Assembly: GCA_944472135.2 (NCBI GenBank)
Contig: OX235263.1
Location: 31,053,379 to 31,117,378, forward strand
Origin: Trichobilharzia regenti
Lineage: Eukaryota; Platyhelminthes; Trematoda; Strigeidida; Schistosomatidae
Direction: 5' to 3'
DNA length: 64,000 nt
The position numbers were made by a program, and so were the translations under genes. Below the pieces are notes generated by a model that ran no database searches, was not told the DNA's origin, and saw only the letters and a list, made by a program, of their open reading frames with translations. This document shows, piece by piece, positions 49,091 through 60,329 of this stretch; the stretch's first letter is position 1, and the number at the start of each line of letters is the position of its first letter.

Positions 49091-50793
49091 TCGTTCTAGC
49101 TGGTGACTTTAACGCTCAAGTAGGGAAATTGTGTCAATCTGAGAAGGATGTCGGTGGCACCTATGGAGTTCCGTGCCAGCGAACCGACAACGGTGACCGT
49201 CTCCTACAGTTCTGCTCTGATAATCATTTGTTTCTTGTAAGCACTAACTTCAAACACAAGGAGAGACACTGTTTGACTTGGAGACCCCCTTCATCAAACC
49301 AACGCTGGACACAAATAGACCACATAGCAATAAGCTATCGTTGGCGTGGGTCGGTAGGAGATTGTCGCTCCTTCTGGAACACGTGCGTAGATACCGACCA
49401 TGCACTGGTCCGCGCTCGGGTGTGCTTACGACTGAACGGACGTAGGAAACAGCTGGCGGTAAAACCATCACGTCCCCAGCTCGATCAGGAAACTAAATCC
49501 GTATTTGAGGAAGAACTAGCTAAACACATATCTGTGTTCGACAGCTGTGCTCACCCTGAAGAAGCTTGGAAAAATATCCAGGCAGCCATAGATACAGCTG
49601 TAAAAGCTGTGAATAAGGTAAACCCAAAGGTGAGTAAAAACCACTGGATCTCCACCGCCTCATCCGAACTGATAGATGCTAGAAGACTTATTCCGGCGAG
49701 CTCCGAATTCAATGAGGAGCGAAAGCTGCACAAGAGGAAACTTACGAAAAGTCTCCGCAAGGACCGTGAACAGTGGTGGGCGACAAAAGCCAAAGAGATG
49801 GAGAAAGCTTTGAGGATAGGCAACACCAGGCAACTCTTTGGACTCATCAGGGAAACGGGTGGGAGAAGACAAATCATTAGTGAGACAATCTCGGAAAAAA
49901 ATGGCACTATAATTAGCTCACAGGATAGACGACTGGATCGTTGGAAAGAGCATTATGAGGAGCAGTTTAATTTGCCCACAGCCACGCTCAACCTTCCGAG
50001 CATCCAACACCTCCCTGAACGGAATAGAAATACAAGTCCTCCGTCACTAACTGAGGTTACTAAAGCTGTCACCAATCTGAAACTAGGCAAAGCAGCGGGA
50101 CCTGATGGAATGACGCCAGAGGTATTTAAGTACGGTGGAGACAGCTTACTGTCCGGATTAACTGAGGTACTAGGCAGCGTTTGGGAATCAGAAGAAGTCC
50201 CATCGGGTTGGTGTAAGTCACTGATTATCCCCATATACAAGAAGGGAGACAAGTCTTCCTGTGATAATCACAGAGGGATTAGCTTGACTAATATAGTATC
50301 TAAAGTCTTAGGCTCAATAATCATGCGTAGACTGAGTGGTGCTCGGGAAGCACAAACACGAGAGAGCCAGGCAGGCTTTAGACCAGGAAGAGGGTGTATT
50401 GATCATATCTTCACCCTCCGACAGATTCTAGAACATAGGCATTCCTACCGGCGTCCAACAGTCATTATATTTCTTGACCTAAAGGCAGCATTCGACTCTG
50501 TCGATCGGGAAGTTCTCTGGAGATGCTTGGCTGTAAAGGGAATTCCAAGAAAATATATTGCACTGATTAAGGCACTCTACTCGTACTCATACAGCCAGGT
50601 GAGGGCTTACGGCGAGCTGTCATCTGAACTGATGACGACCAGTGGTGTCCGTCAAGGATGCCCATTATCTCCTTTTCTATTCAACTTCATCATAGATGTG
50701 TTAATGGACTTAACCCTAGGTGACTTCAGCGACTCAGGGATTGACTTGCTACCGGGAATAATCTCGTTGACTTGGAATATGCAGACGATATAG
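49091..50793 (+). pseudogene. RTE middle part: end of endonuclease and most of the reverse transcriptase
   Basis: The frame is open from about 49083, with the first ATG at 49129. It gives VVLAGDFNAQVGK (endonuclease), RWTQIDHIAI and the D-H pair of TDHALV. The reverse transcriptase then follows with AGPDGMTPEVFK, IPIYKKGDK, QAGFRPGRG, FLDLKAAFDSV (first catalytic Asp) and GVRQGCPLSPFLF. A one-base deletion in GGGAATAATC near 50757 shifts the frame just before the second catalytic box. Confidence 0.82.
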
Positions 50794-51605
50794 TCCTTCT
50801 AGGCGAAGACGCTGACGAAATGCAGAGTCTTCTAAACACCTTGAGCCGCAATCTACGAATGTTTGGCATGCGATTCGCTCCCGCCAAATGCAAGATGATG
50901 TTACAGGACTGGACTACATCGACGCCTAGTTTAAAAATAGGAAGTGAAGTGGTAGAGCACGTTGACCGCTTCACTTATTTGGGAAGTACCATCAGCCCCA
51001 ACGGGCTGATCTCTGACGAAATCTCAGCACGAATACAAGGGGCTCGTTTCGCATTTGTTAGTTTACGCCGACTCTGGCGTAGACGAGATGTTCGACTATC
51101 GACCAAAGGGCGGGTGTACTGCTCATCAGTCCGCTCCGTCCTCCTTTATGGTTGTGAGACCTGGCCACTGAGAGTGGAAGACATGAAAAGACTAGCTGTC
51201 TTTGATCATAGGTGCCTGCGTTCTATTTCCCGTGTAAAGTGGCATAATAAGGTGAGCAACATGGAGGTTAGGCGTAGAGTTCTAGGTAAACAGGGGAAAT
51301 CAATCGACGAAGTCGTGAAGCTACATCGACTGAGATGGTTAGGACATGTGTTACGTATGCCAAGCCATCGCCTCCCTCGACGAGCAATGTTAGCGGATAT
51401 AGGGTCAGGCTGGAAAAAAGCTAGCGGCGGTCAAACAAAAACTTGGCATCAGTCAATGAAATCCACAACAGTTGGTCTAAGCCACGTAGAAAGGTGTAGA
51501 CTTCCAGGCTGGGGTCCTCGGGACGGTAAAAATCTATGGTTGGAAACAATTGGTGACATGGCTCAAAATCGTTCTCAGTGGCGCAGATGCATCCACTCCC
51601 TGTGA
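50772..51605 (+). pseudogene. RTE 3' coding part: active-site box, thumb and C-terminus
   Basis: 277 codons beginning MEYADDIVLL, the catalytic YADD box. Then AKCKMMLQDW, RFTYLGSTIS, VLLYGCETW, RLAVFDHRCLRSI, LHRLRWLGHVLRMPSHRLP and a terminal W-R-R-C-I-H-S-L. All conserved blocks are present and the natural stop codon is at 51603-51605. Confidence 0.85.
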
Positions 51606-51889
51606 CTTATGATCTTCAATGAAACTGTTTTGTATTTCTTTATTACTCCTTTGTCTCACACCTCTGCTCACTGTTTCTATTATGCTTTTCTTGTACTTTC
51701 TTCTCTTGCTTCGCGTGCTACACGGAATGTGGCGACTTGAACTTCCGCACATTTGTGCAAAGTTCTATGTCGAAAACAGACAGACAGACATTTCGTTTTG
51801 TCTGAATTTTTCTGTAGAATTCACCAGCTTAGCGAAATATATTTTCAACGGATGGAGACATTACGTTTCGGTGAATGCTTGACTGAATA

Positions 51890-52540
51890 ATTTCGCTTAT
51901 ATCAGTTCACCTGCTGCTGTGGAGCCAGGTACATCGGTCGTTCGACGCAAACCTCGTCCAAGAGGATTCAAGAACACTATCCAGCATGGTTGCGAAAAGC
52001 CAATAGTGGTGCAATAAGGAGTGCGATAATTTAACGGTTTCGTCTTCTTTGTATCGTTGAAGTTCTGGTCATTCACATAGAAAAACCGGAGCTGTGCATA
52101 CAAAAGAAGATTACTCAACCACTTCTACTATCATGGTAACAACTTTTTTGTTTTGATTTGAGTTTTTCTTTATTTTGATGACTTAATTTTGTTTCTTTGC
52201 CTGTTCTTTAATTGCTTAAAATTCTTGTATTTATTCAGAACTCTTACGTAATTTCGTATTATCTACTTTGTTTTCATGTGCATACTGAGTAGAACTCACT
52301 CATCAAACTATTCATATTATTACATAACTTCTTTTAACAACTGTTTGTGACAACTCATCACCTTTGTTACTAACCTAATTTCATCAACACCTAATTTTCT
52401 TGTCTTGTATTGAAAATCTTCACCTGTTTAGTTAAAATAACCATAACCAATTGTAAATTTGTTTGACAAACCTAATGTACACATATATACAAAATAACAC
52501 ATATATTTGCGATTGTAGAGCTAAGAAAATGAATTCGCCG
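51890..52540 (+). mobile_element. Penelope-like element 3' fragment with GIY-YIG nuclease
   Basis: One frame near 51900-52030 reads FTCCCGARYIGRSTQT, then RIQEHYPAWLRKANSGAIRSA. This is the nuclease domain peculiar to Penelope-like elements. A low-complexity T-rich 3' part follows, and 52440-52560 is repeated in inverted form at about 465-580. It is 5'-truncated and disrupted. Confidence 0.8.
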
Positions 52541-53099
52541 AAAAGAGTCTCTTCGCTGATCTACGTGTTTTGTTTTCATTAATTTCGCTTAGTTTTATTC
52601 TGTTCTCATCAATATCTTGAATGTATCAGGGTTTTGTGAGCGTTTCGGTGTTCGAGGCTTTATGCCTCGTTTTTTATAAGTAGAGAGAGAAATATGGATG
52701 ACGACATCGAGTGTATTTCTACCTTACGCTTATGGGATATATTTTTGCTGATTATCGGTTACGATCGAGGCTTCAGTAGGAATAAGAAAGTTTTCGGACT
52801 TTATCGGCTTAGATAAATTTTTGTTGACTTTCTTTAATTTCAGTTATATGCCAAGGAGCATACCATTCTCATTATAAGAAATGTCGGAGATTGTCGATTT
52901 GTGACGTTTATTTGATTAGTTTCATATTGTTGAAACGTTTGAGAAAAACACTGAGTGCATAACTCTTTTCAAGTTAGTTTACGTAATACTGTATTTTTAA
53001 AAATAGTAAACAGGTCTGTACATAAGGGTGGGTACAATCAGTATTCCATTAATTGAGAATAGCCTCAATGATACACAAGACGAATCAATAGTTTAATGG
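52541..53099. other. No gene recognised
   Basis: It contains a short stem-loop CGAGGCTTTATGCCTCG followed by T's near 52653. Part of it may be 3' flank of the dehydrogenase gene. Confidence 0.4.
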
Positions 53100-54185
53100 T
53101 TACATATTACTTTTTGATGAAATTTTCACAAAATTTTCCGTGTAATTCCATAACTGACAAGCGAAATCAAGATCAAGTGAATTATCAGGCCATTCGATAG
53201 GTATACAATTGCTATACAGCATACCACTACCTGATGCTGGTGTTATGGTGGAATGAGATAAATTAGCATGCTTCACAGGAACTGCATTACTAACTGCACA
53301 GTGGACAGAAGTTTGACATCCTTCCATAGGTGATTTTAACATTAGTCTCATTAAACCACTAAGCACCCACTGGATGACTGGTGTATATGACATTAGAGTA
53401 TTTCGAGTTAGATTAGTATTCACCATTCCACCAGTGAATAGACAATAAACATCAAGTATTTTATTCTCACCTGATCCATATCTTCGATGAAGTTCACGTG
53501 AAAACAAATTACACGCCAGTTTAGAATCGGCATATGCTTTGCTACAATCCATATCAAGAGGTTTAAACAGGGAATCTATTGTGAAGCTACCCTTTCTTGA
53601 TAACGAAGAGCTAACGTTAATCACTCGCGGATATATAGATGTTTCTTGATATGATTTCCGAAGATGTGGTAGAAGCATTGAAGTTAAGTAGAAGTGTCCT
53701 ATATAGTTAGTAGCTAAAGTAACATTAATGCCTTGAAAAGACATTGATGGACGTAGAATCTTAGGGAATACACCTGCATTATTAATTATAACATGAACAG
53801 GTAAAGATAGTGACTTTACAAATTCCTCTATGGACTGTGGATTCTCCAAATCCAAATAGTTGACACAGATGTTGTGATTACCTGTAAGAGCTTCAATTTC
53901 TTCTTTCACTTTGTTAGCAGAATTTACGTTCCTAAATATTTTTAAATACATATCTTTAGTATGAAGTAGTATTTACCTGCAACCAAATGTAAGTTTCCAA
54001 CTTCTTTTGGCTAATTCTATTGCAGTTGCCCGACCAATACCAGAATTAGCACCAGTAATGACAGCATGTCGACCAACTGGAGAAAGGCAATCACAGAAAA
54101 CTGTCTTTCTCCATAAAAACAAACGCATTGTGTAAATAACAATACTACTAACAGTGGAGCCGAAAATGAGCAACCACAGGGTCAT
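53100..54185 (-). CDS. Short-chain dehydrogenase/reductase, retinol-dehydrogenase-like, two exons
   Basis: Exon 1 is 54185-53977 and exon 2 is 53931-53100, joined across a 45-bp intron (53976-53932, GTAAAT to ATTTAG). The product is 346 residues. An N-terminal hydrophobic segment (about residues 2-24) suggests a membrane anchor. The Rossmann cofactor loop is TGANSGIG (44-51). Other family motifs are NNAG (120-123), NYIGHFYL (145-152), the catalytic Ser in VSSSLS (176-181) and the active-site YADSK (203-207, Tyr and Lys). The class reduces or oxidises retinoid, steroid or lipid carbonyls with NAD(P)(H); the substrate here cannot be told. The splice restores the typical GCRN after the cofactor fold. 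All key residues are intact, so this looks like a working gene. Confidence 0.9.
53932..53976 (-). other. 45-bp intron of the dehydrogenase gene
   Basis: GT-AG intron between CAG and GAAC. Such tiny introns near the 5' end are a known trait of schistosome genes. Confidence 0.85.
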
Positions 54186-55640
54186 GTAAATTTATGAAAC
54201 TTCAACTGTCAGTAGCCTGGAAGCAAACAATAATTACAATGGAAGGTTAATTTGCAATAAGATCATTACTATTCTTAGTAGAGACTAATAAATTACTTCC
54301 CGCTTACCTAGCATCTTGAGGAAAAAGACTCTAAGGTCGACCTCATAAGAAGACAACACCTAAGAAGGCACTGGAAATCAAGGACCATCGGACATTTGTT
54401 CCTTTATAGCTCGTAAACCTCAAGAAAAGACAACAAATATTTCTGTTTGGGATCACAGTCATAATTCTCAGGTCTTGTAGATACAACATTACGGCCTTAG
54501 CGACTAGTTAGGATGCCAATATTTATTGATTGCCAAATTGTGATCTAGTGTTAAGACTAACAAATGCCGAAAATGAGCAGCCATTTTTATAATCAACTTG
54601 GACACTAGTTACAGTGTCGTAAAATTCCTGAAAGTCATCCCGCGACCAGTCGCTAATGTGTTTATACGATAAGATTTTATCCCATCTCGCGTAAATACAC
54701 AATGCTGCTTTTCCGAGATGGATTATAATCGAATACTGAAACGCAATGGCACCGATTCTAAGCAGGAAATTCCAACTGTTTAGCTATGTCAGCTTTTACA
54801 GCAGGTGTGGTAGAACTGTCTAGAAATTCACAACAGGCATCTAGCCACTCCTGTTGCACTGAAAACACCGACCAAATTGTAGTTACCAGTTTTTCCTGTC
54901 TTTATATTACATTGTACGTCTGACCATACAATGTGGGTCATATGTGAATGCATGAGACAGTAGGTCTGAAGTTTCTTTTAGGTTTATTATCTGCATAACA
55001 TGAATTGTATATTTGCATTTTTGTTTACTCCATCACCTTAAAATACTGGCGATAGGAATGACTCAGAAATTGTACCGGATATTTAGAAAATTATGCTATC
55101 CCTATATCTAACTATACACTGATGCGTACTATCGTTAGGTTTTACGATTTATTAGAAGCTTAAGCTTCTTACTGCCATATGGTTATAATTAAAAACATAT
55201 GGCAGTAAGTTGATCAGTACAGATATGCTCTACCACACAACATACTGTAATTAGCTACTAAGTAGCATCAGTAAGATAACATGGAATCCTTTAATATTTA
55301 AATTTGTAATACTATAGTAATTACAATACAAAATATCCCTCCTGACCTCAAAACAGAAGTAAGTGACACTATAAATTGACTGAGATTTTATTAACGAGAC
55401 TGAACGACTGATTTCGCCACACTCATAAGTCTGAGGTCTCCAACAGTGAAGACAAAAACAGGAAATTGGCAGTACCAATTTGAAACATTTCGTAGCTATT
55501 CAAAAGTCCGCTACAGCTTGAAGGTCAATATCCAATATCCTGATTACGAGCTAGTATGGCTGAAATTATCCGTAACTTATCAAGGTCATTGGTGGAGTGA
55601 GACGCTCGAAGGTCATTTTCGTCCATGTTAGTCGGCCACG
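54186..55640. other. Intergenic, with two short palindromes
   Basis: AGAAGCTTAAGCTTCT at 55154-55169 is a perfect palindrome. It overlaps by two bases a 14-bp inverted pair, CTTACTGCCATATG (55168-55181) and its complement (55196-55209). No gene recognised. Confidence 0.5.
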
Positions 55641-55649
55641 TTGGATTGC

Positions 55650-56540
55650 AGTTCCGTAGCTGCTCGTGCACGCGTTTGTTGTTCCGTTTATTTTGTCGTT
55701 GTACACGACTTATCTTGTTGCGTATTGTTCACAAATGTTGCGTTTCACCTCATTTTTTGTTTCTGTTGCTGTTAAAATGAATTATTTCTTTGGTTTTGAA
55801 ACTTTTCACTACCAGGTCAGTGCATTCATTTCGGTGTAATTGTTTCATACCTTGTATTTATGCGGCTTTCAGTGTTTTAGTTAGTTTTCAGCTGTTAATG
55901 AATTGGCAATGTGTAGAAGTTTTGGAAATCATGCACATGAAGATGTTTGGCTGGCAGAAGCAGTTGTTTTCAGTCCATTTATTGGTTAACGTTATTCTTG
56001 TTGGCTCAGGTAATTACTTAAGATGTAGAAATCGTGAAAAAAGTGTCTTTCTCGTTCATGTTTACAGCATGCAACAATCTGCGAGAGAATCTGTTAAAGA
56101 CAACACCATCAGAGTTGATGTTAGCAAGGTTTTCGAAGAATAAATTAAACCTGGAGAATTTAGAACCTGGGTTGAAGTTGAAAAAGCTTTGAAGCGTTTT
56201 GAGAATGTGGATATACCATCAGTGTCTCTGCTATCATTTAAAAAATGTATTGTGAGAGAATCTAAGTCAAATAAGGTTGAGCCGCATGAAAAGTATGAAT
56301 CTGTTGTGCTTGTGTGTATCTTGCGGAACTAAAAGAAACTGGAACCCTTAAGGGTAAGTGTTACTTACGCTTATTATTGCTTGATGTACTAGATCCAAAT
56401 ACATCAACTAGGACTGTGCGTAATAGAGCCAGTGTTAACATCCATTCGATGGGTTGCAAAACGGTTTTCAAAGCGGATAAAATACGACGATATGGTGAGT
56501 GTGCGAACTATCCCAGTTAAAGGTAAGACATTAATTAGGA
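55650..56540 (+). other. Unidentified coding-like remnant, possibly an unknown mobile element
   Basis: ORF 55790-56143 and the following frame (56150-56340) give a plausible protein-like sequence: PGEFRTWVEVEKAL, RFENVDIPSVSLLSF and KKCIVRES. It then breaks down with stops. I do not recognise the family. It runs into a repeat (56540 onward) that is also present near 3.4 kb, which suggests transposon origin. Confidence 0.35.
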
Positions 56541-56915
56541 AGAATGACACTGTTCTTCACACGAAAATAGGCTGTATTGATATCCTGCGACATGAAGTCT
56601 TCATTGAATGATACTATGCCGAAAGATGCAGCTTCTGCATGGAGTAAATGAGTGGTGTAAATGGCATTACCCTCTAACTATCCTATCTCCCCATTACACC
56701 GATACTTTGATACATTCCATCTGAAACACTAATCATTGCAACCAATATGCTAAAAGTGTGTCGCAGTCAGATCACATGAGGCGGACACCAACATAATCAG
56801 CCAAAAAATGGAAATTTCCCTCAATCTAGATAATATATAATACAATTTTATTAAAAATTATTGGCAAAAAAAATTTCGAAGCGGAATTCAACAGTACGTG
56901 ATAAATAAGTCCAGC
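56540..56915 (+). repeat. Dispersed repeat copy B
   Basis: Homologous to 3394-3450, 4020-4065 and 22538-22680. Here it is continuous, with neither tubulin pseudogene nor LTR array, so it serves as the empty-site reference for both insertions. Confidence 0.65.
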
Positions 56916-56919
56916 CGCT

Positions 56920-57140
56920 AGTATAAACCAGTGATTTCTTTGAGCTCGCTTCTTGATTGTGAGGTAGAGGTTCCAGATCTTCGGTGAGCTTCTGCGTAGT
57001 AAGTCCCGCCACTCGACTGCTTTAGCTCTGGTAGACTCCAGGAGGAGTGGTGCGGGGATTGGTCGAGATGTGGTTTGTAGTATGCAGTATGTTAGGACTG
57101 TATTGCTGCCGTGAATGGAGTTTGACCTAACTCCCGTTGG
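56920..57140 (-). mobile_element. 3' scrap of a second CR1-like family
   Basis: It aligns with 62500-62720: AACCTCTACCTCACAATCAA on the minus strand matches the stretch encoding EPIPYNQEAS there. The frame is broken. Confidence 0.6.
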
Positions 57141-57322
57141 TCATTCGGTGTAGTCATAAAAGCAGAATAGTAATAATAATAATAGGTTGTAGTGTAGATA
57201 ATATAGGTTGAGATAAGTGGAATAATAAAGGTGACCTAAGGAAAAGATAGAGTGAGAGAAGGCAGAATAGGTCGTGGGGATTTAGTTTGTACGCTTATCC
57301 ATTGACAGTGTGGTTTCAAGTT

Positions 57323-58093
57323 TTATGAGGATAAGCCATTGAGACACAAACCTTGCATTTCTGCATGATTGTCTAGCTTCCGCTTAAAAATCTCCAGAGA
57401 TGGCGCTGTAGTCACGGCCGCCGGTAAAGCGTTCCAGAGACGGCAAACACGAAGCGAAAAGAAATGTGATCGCACTCGAGTCTTTGGTCTCTGGTGTGCT
57501 ATCCTTAGCGGGTTACCTCGTGGAAGCCTATAATCACTTAATGGCAGGATGCTTTTATTTGGGTGGGCCTGGTCATTTAGGATCTTGTAGACGGTGATGA
57601 GGTCTCCCCTGTGCCTACGGTAACTAAGTGTGAAAAGACCTAATTTCTTTAGTCTTTCCTCATATGATTTGTTGCGGAGGCCGATCACCCATTTTGTCGC
57701 TCGTCTCTGGACACTTTCTAGAATGTTAGCATCCCTTTTGAGTAGCGGAGGTGCAATGATATTATGCACCTCAAGGTGTGGCCTCACATATGCCTTATAT
57801 AGCCTTAAGAACAGTTCGGGAGTGAGAGCTCCCAGCTGCCTGTGCATAAAGTGTAATGTTGCGTAGGCTTTGGCGACGTCCCTCGAGTAATTTCCACTGG
57901 TGTCTAGCTTTTCTGTTAGAATAAGACCTAGATCACGCTCTGATGGAACACAACTCAAGTTCTGGCCACCAAGGGTGTAATTTACACTCTGTGACCTGCC
58001 GGAATGAAGCTGCACTACTTTGCACTTCTTTAGATTGAAAGGCATTCCGTTAGCCAAAGCCCAATTTCCCAGAGTTTGCAGGTCAGCCTGCAA
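57323..58093 (-). pseudogene. CR1-like ORF2, C-terminal part
   Basis: 256 codons: LKKCKVVQLHSG, YTLGGQNLS, ERDLGLILTEKL, YVRPHLE, RDANILESVQRRATK, and the terminal CR1 signature FFSLRVCRLWNALPAAV. The natural stop follows at 57323. Confidence 0.85.
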
Positions 58094-58167
58094 TCTATCT
58101 GAGTCTTCCGATGAGTTTATTGCTCTCCAAATCTTTACGTCGTCAGCGTAAAGAAGCGCAGAGCAGT

Positions 58168-58836
58168 TTAGTTGGGGGGCAGGTCATTGATAAAAATCAA
58201 AAACATCAACGGCCCTAGGATAGAACCCTGAGGAACCCCTGATGCCGAGGTGTGCCAGGATGATCGGATGCGGTTGACTTTGGTGCAGAATTCTCTCTCG
58301 CCTAAGTAATCTTTCAGCCATGCGAGAAGTGCTCCAGAAACTCCCGCCTTGCTTATTTTGTGAAGGAGCAGACCATGGTGAACTGTGTCGAATGCTTTCG
58401 CAAAGTCGAGAAAGATCACGTGGGCTGGTACCTTTTTGTCCCAGGATAGTGTCCAATCGTTCCAGGCTAGTAGAAGATTCGTCACGCAGGATCTTCCCCT
58501 CCTGAAACCGTGCTGTGCTTCGTGAAGAAGGTTAGTCCCATCGAAGTATTTTCTCATGTGGTCGTCAATGAGACTTTCCAATATCTTCGATACCACTGGA
58601 AGTAGAGCAACTGGTCTGTAACTGGTCACATTCTGCCGGTCACCACCCTTGAAGATAGGGGATAGGATTGCACGTTTCCATTCACATGGAAGTTTCCCTA
58701 CATCAAGGGAGTGTTGGAACAGATCACTTAGGGGTTGACAGAGACTTTCTGAACACTGCTTCAGGACAGATGGTCTGATGCCATCACAACCTGAAGACTT
58801 TCCCGAAGCCAACCTTCCCAATTTTGCAAGTACCAT
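58168..58836 (-). pseudogene. CR1-like ORF2, reverse transcriptase palm and fingers
   Basis: Motifs in order: SGKSSGCDGIRPSVLK, SPIFKGGDRQNVTSYRPVAL, AQHGFRRGRSC, FLDFAKAFDTV (catalytic Asp), ASGVPQGSILGPLMF. The frame is lost at a run of G/C (58174-58179) just before the YADD box, which is present in the shifted frame at about 58138-58152 (LLYADDVKI). Confidence 0.87.
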
Positions 58837-59252
58837 AGCCGGGGTAATTTGAAATGTACCCAGCAGGTTTTCGTGTGTTGGTTTTGCGATGTAATCTGGA
58901 TGTTCTGTGGGGTAATATCCTCGTTACTATTTAGTTGCCTGTGAAAGGCTAGGCTGAATGTCTCTGCCATTTCAAGACTAGTAAGAGATTTCCCATCAGA
59001 ACCCACTAGATTGCATGCTCCCTGGTTGGTCGGTTTTCTTTCGGATATAAACCTGTATAGGCTTTTGGGGTTCACGAGAAGCTTATTGGCGAGGTCTCCC
59101 TGAAATGTCCTTCTATCGCTCCGGACTCGTATGTTACATCGATTCCTGAGTTCAAGGTACACTTCATATTCGGGTTGACTCTTCGATCGTCGCCACGCGA
59201 ACCAGGCTTTTCGCTTTGCCTGCAGAAGGCGTTGTGTCCCCTTTTCAGCCAT
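58761..59252 (-). pseudogene. CR1-like ORF2, linker between endonuclease and reverse transcriptase
   Basis: Basic, Arg-rich N-terminus (KRKAWFAWRRSKS), then NPKSLYRFISERKP and LTSLEMAETFSLAFHRQLN, as usual ahead of the reverse transcriptase. A further shift occurs near 58840-58870. Confidence 0.75.
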
Positions 59253-60154
59253 GATCGTTGCTTCCTAGCTTTTGGTGAGACTAAAGGAACAGTGTCTGAG
59301 ACCGCCTGGTGAATGATCTCCTTTACCACTCTCCAGTGTTCTTCTACTGTTAGCTCTGTCCATTTTTTAGGCCAATTTGCTTCAGACAGAAGTCTTCGCA
59401 TTTTGGTGTAGTTGGCTTTGTTATAACACAGATAGGGCTGTGTATTGTCCCACTGTAAGCGCTCGCGGAGGACTATGTCGAATACTATGACCGCGTGGTC
59501 ACTACTACCTATGGGAGTCGTGATCTGAACGTTTTCCACTAGTAGCTGGTCACTAGTGAGCACGTAATCCAGTCTAGAAGACTTCCCATCAGGGCCCCAT
59601 CTAGTATCCATCTTGACATTTTCAGTGAATCCAGCCTTCCTGATGGTATGCAGCAGATTTCGATCAAATCTATCATGGGCTTTTCCCGACACCAAGTTAA
59701 GAGATGGGGCATTGAAGTCACCAGCTATGACAATTTGATCATAACCCATGTCTTGAGTTGCTGAGATTGTATTTAGCAGTACCTGGTTGTGGTCTGCTCC
59801 ACATGAAGGTGATCGATAAATGCTGCCCACTAGATATTTGCAGTACCCAACGGTGAAGTGGCACCATATGGAGTCAGGGAGCTCTGTGAGGGGAGGGTCC
59901 ATCGCGTGAACACATCTGAGCTGTTTGTCGACGTATATGGCGACTCCACCTCCTTCTTTCAGGTCCCTATCTCGCCTGACTAGGACCATATCATTTATAC
60001 TGACTTCGCTGTCTGCCACCGTAGGGGTTAGCCAGGTTTCCGTCAGTATTATGATTTTGGAGTTCAGTTGTGATTGTAGGTGTCTAAGTTCAGCTATTTT
60101 GCCTCTTAGCCCTCTCACATTACTATACAGGCAACTGGTAGTCAGTCTCACCAC
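59072..60154 (-). pseudogene. CR1-like ORF2, endonuclease domain
   Basis: Contains YSNVRGLRGK, ILTETWLTP (catalytic Glu), GGGVAIYVDK, VGSIYRSP, IVIAGDFNAP, SSRLDYVLTS and GSSDHAVIVFD, a complete apurinic-type endonuclease. The true frame leaves this ORF near 59235 in an AAAAGGGG run (the LKRGHNAF/AEKGTQ switch). The last ~55 residues are out of frame. Confidence 0.85.
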
Positions 60155-60329
60155 TTCCCCGTATTGGGGGGTAGTTGACTTGATATTGGCTATCGGTTGA
60201 GGAGTTATCCTACGAACTAGTTGGCCGATTCCCCAGGAACCGGCCTGTTGGCGTTTTTTTCTTCTAGTTCAGTTGGAGCACTCGGATGACACTGGCTATC
60301 ATCGTCCGTGCTGCACCGCTGTAGTGTGA

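Larger units (their letters stand above)
47957..51790 (+). mobile_element. Nearly full-length RTE retrotransposon
   Basis: It runs from a 5' region (AAAGCTGCTACCTTGACGTG near 48027) through endonuclease and reverse transcriptase to a 3' untranslated region with an (ACAG)n tail at about 51776-51790. The coding frame is split by only two single-base shifts, near 49075 and near 50757. All other parts are open. It is the best-preserved element of the window and the reference for the RTE fragments at 28.6, 31.4 and 37.1 kb. Confidence 0.88.

Noticed and set aside
52653..52675. Stem-loop plus T run resembling a bacterial terminator
   Set aside because: The context is eukaryotic, and the loop does not fit the histone mRNA stem-loop. 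Treated as chance.
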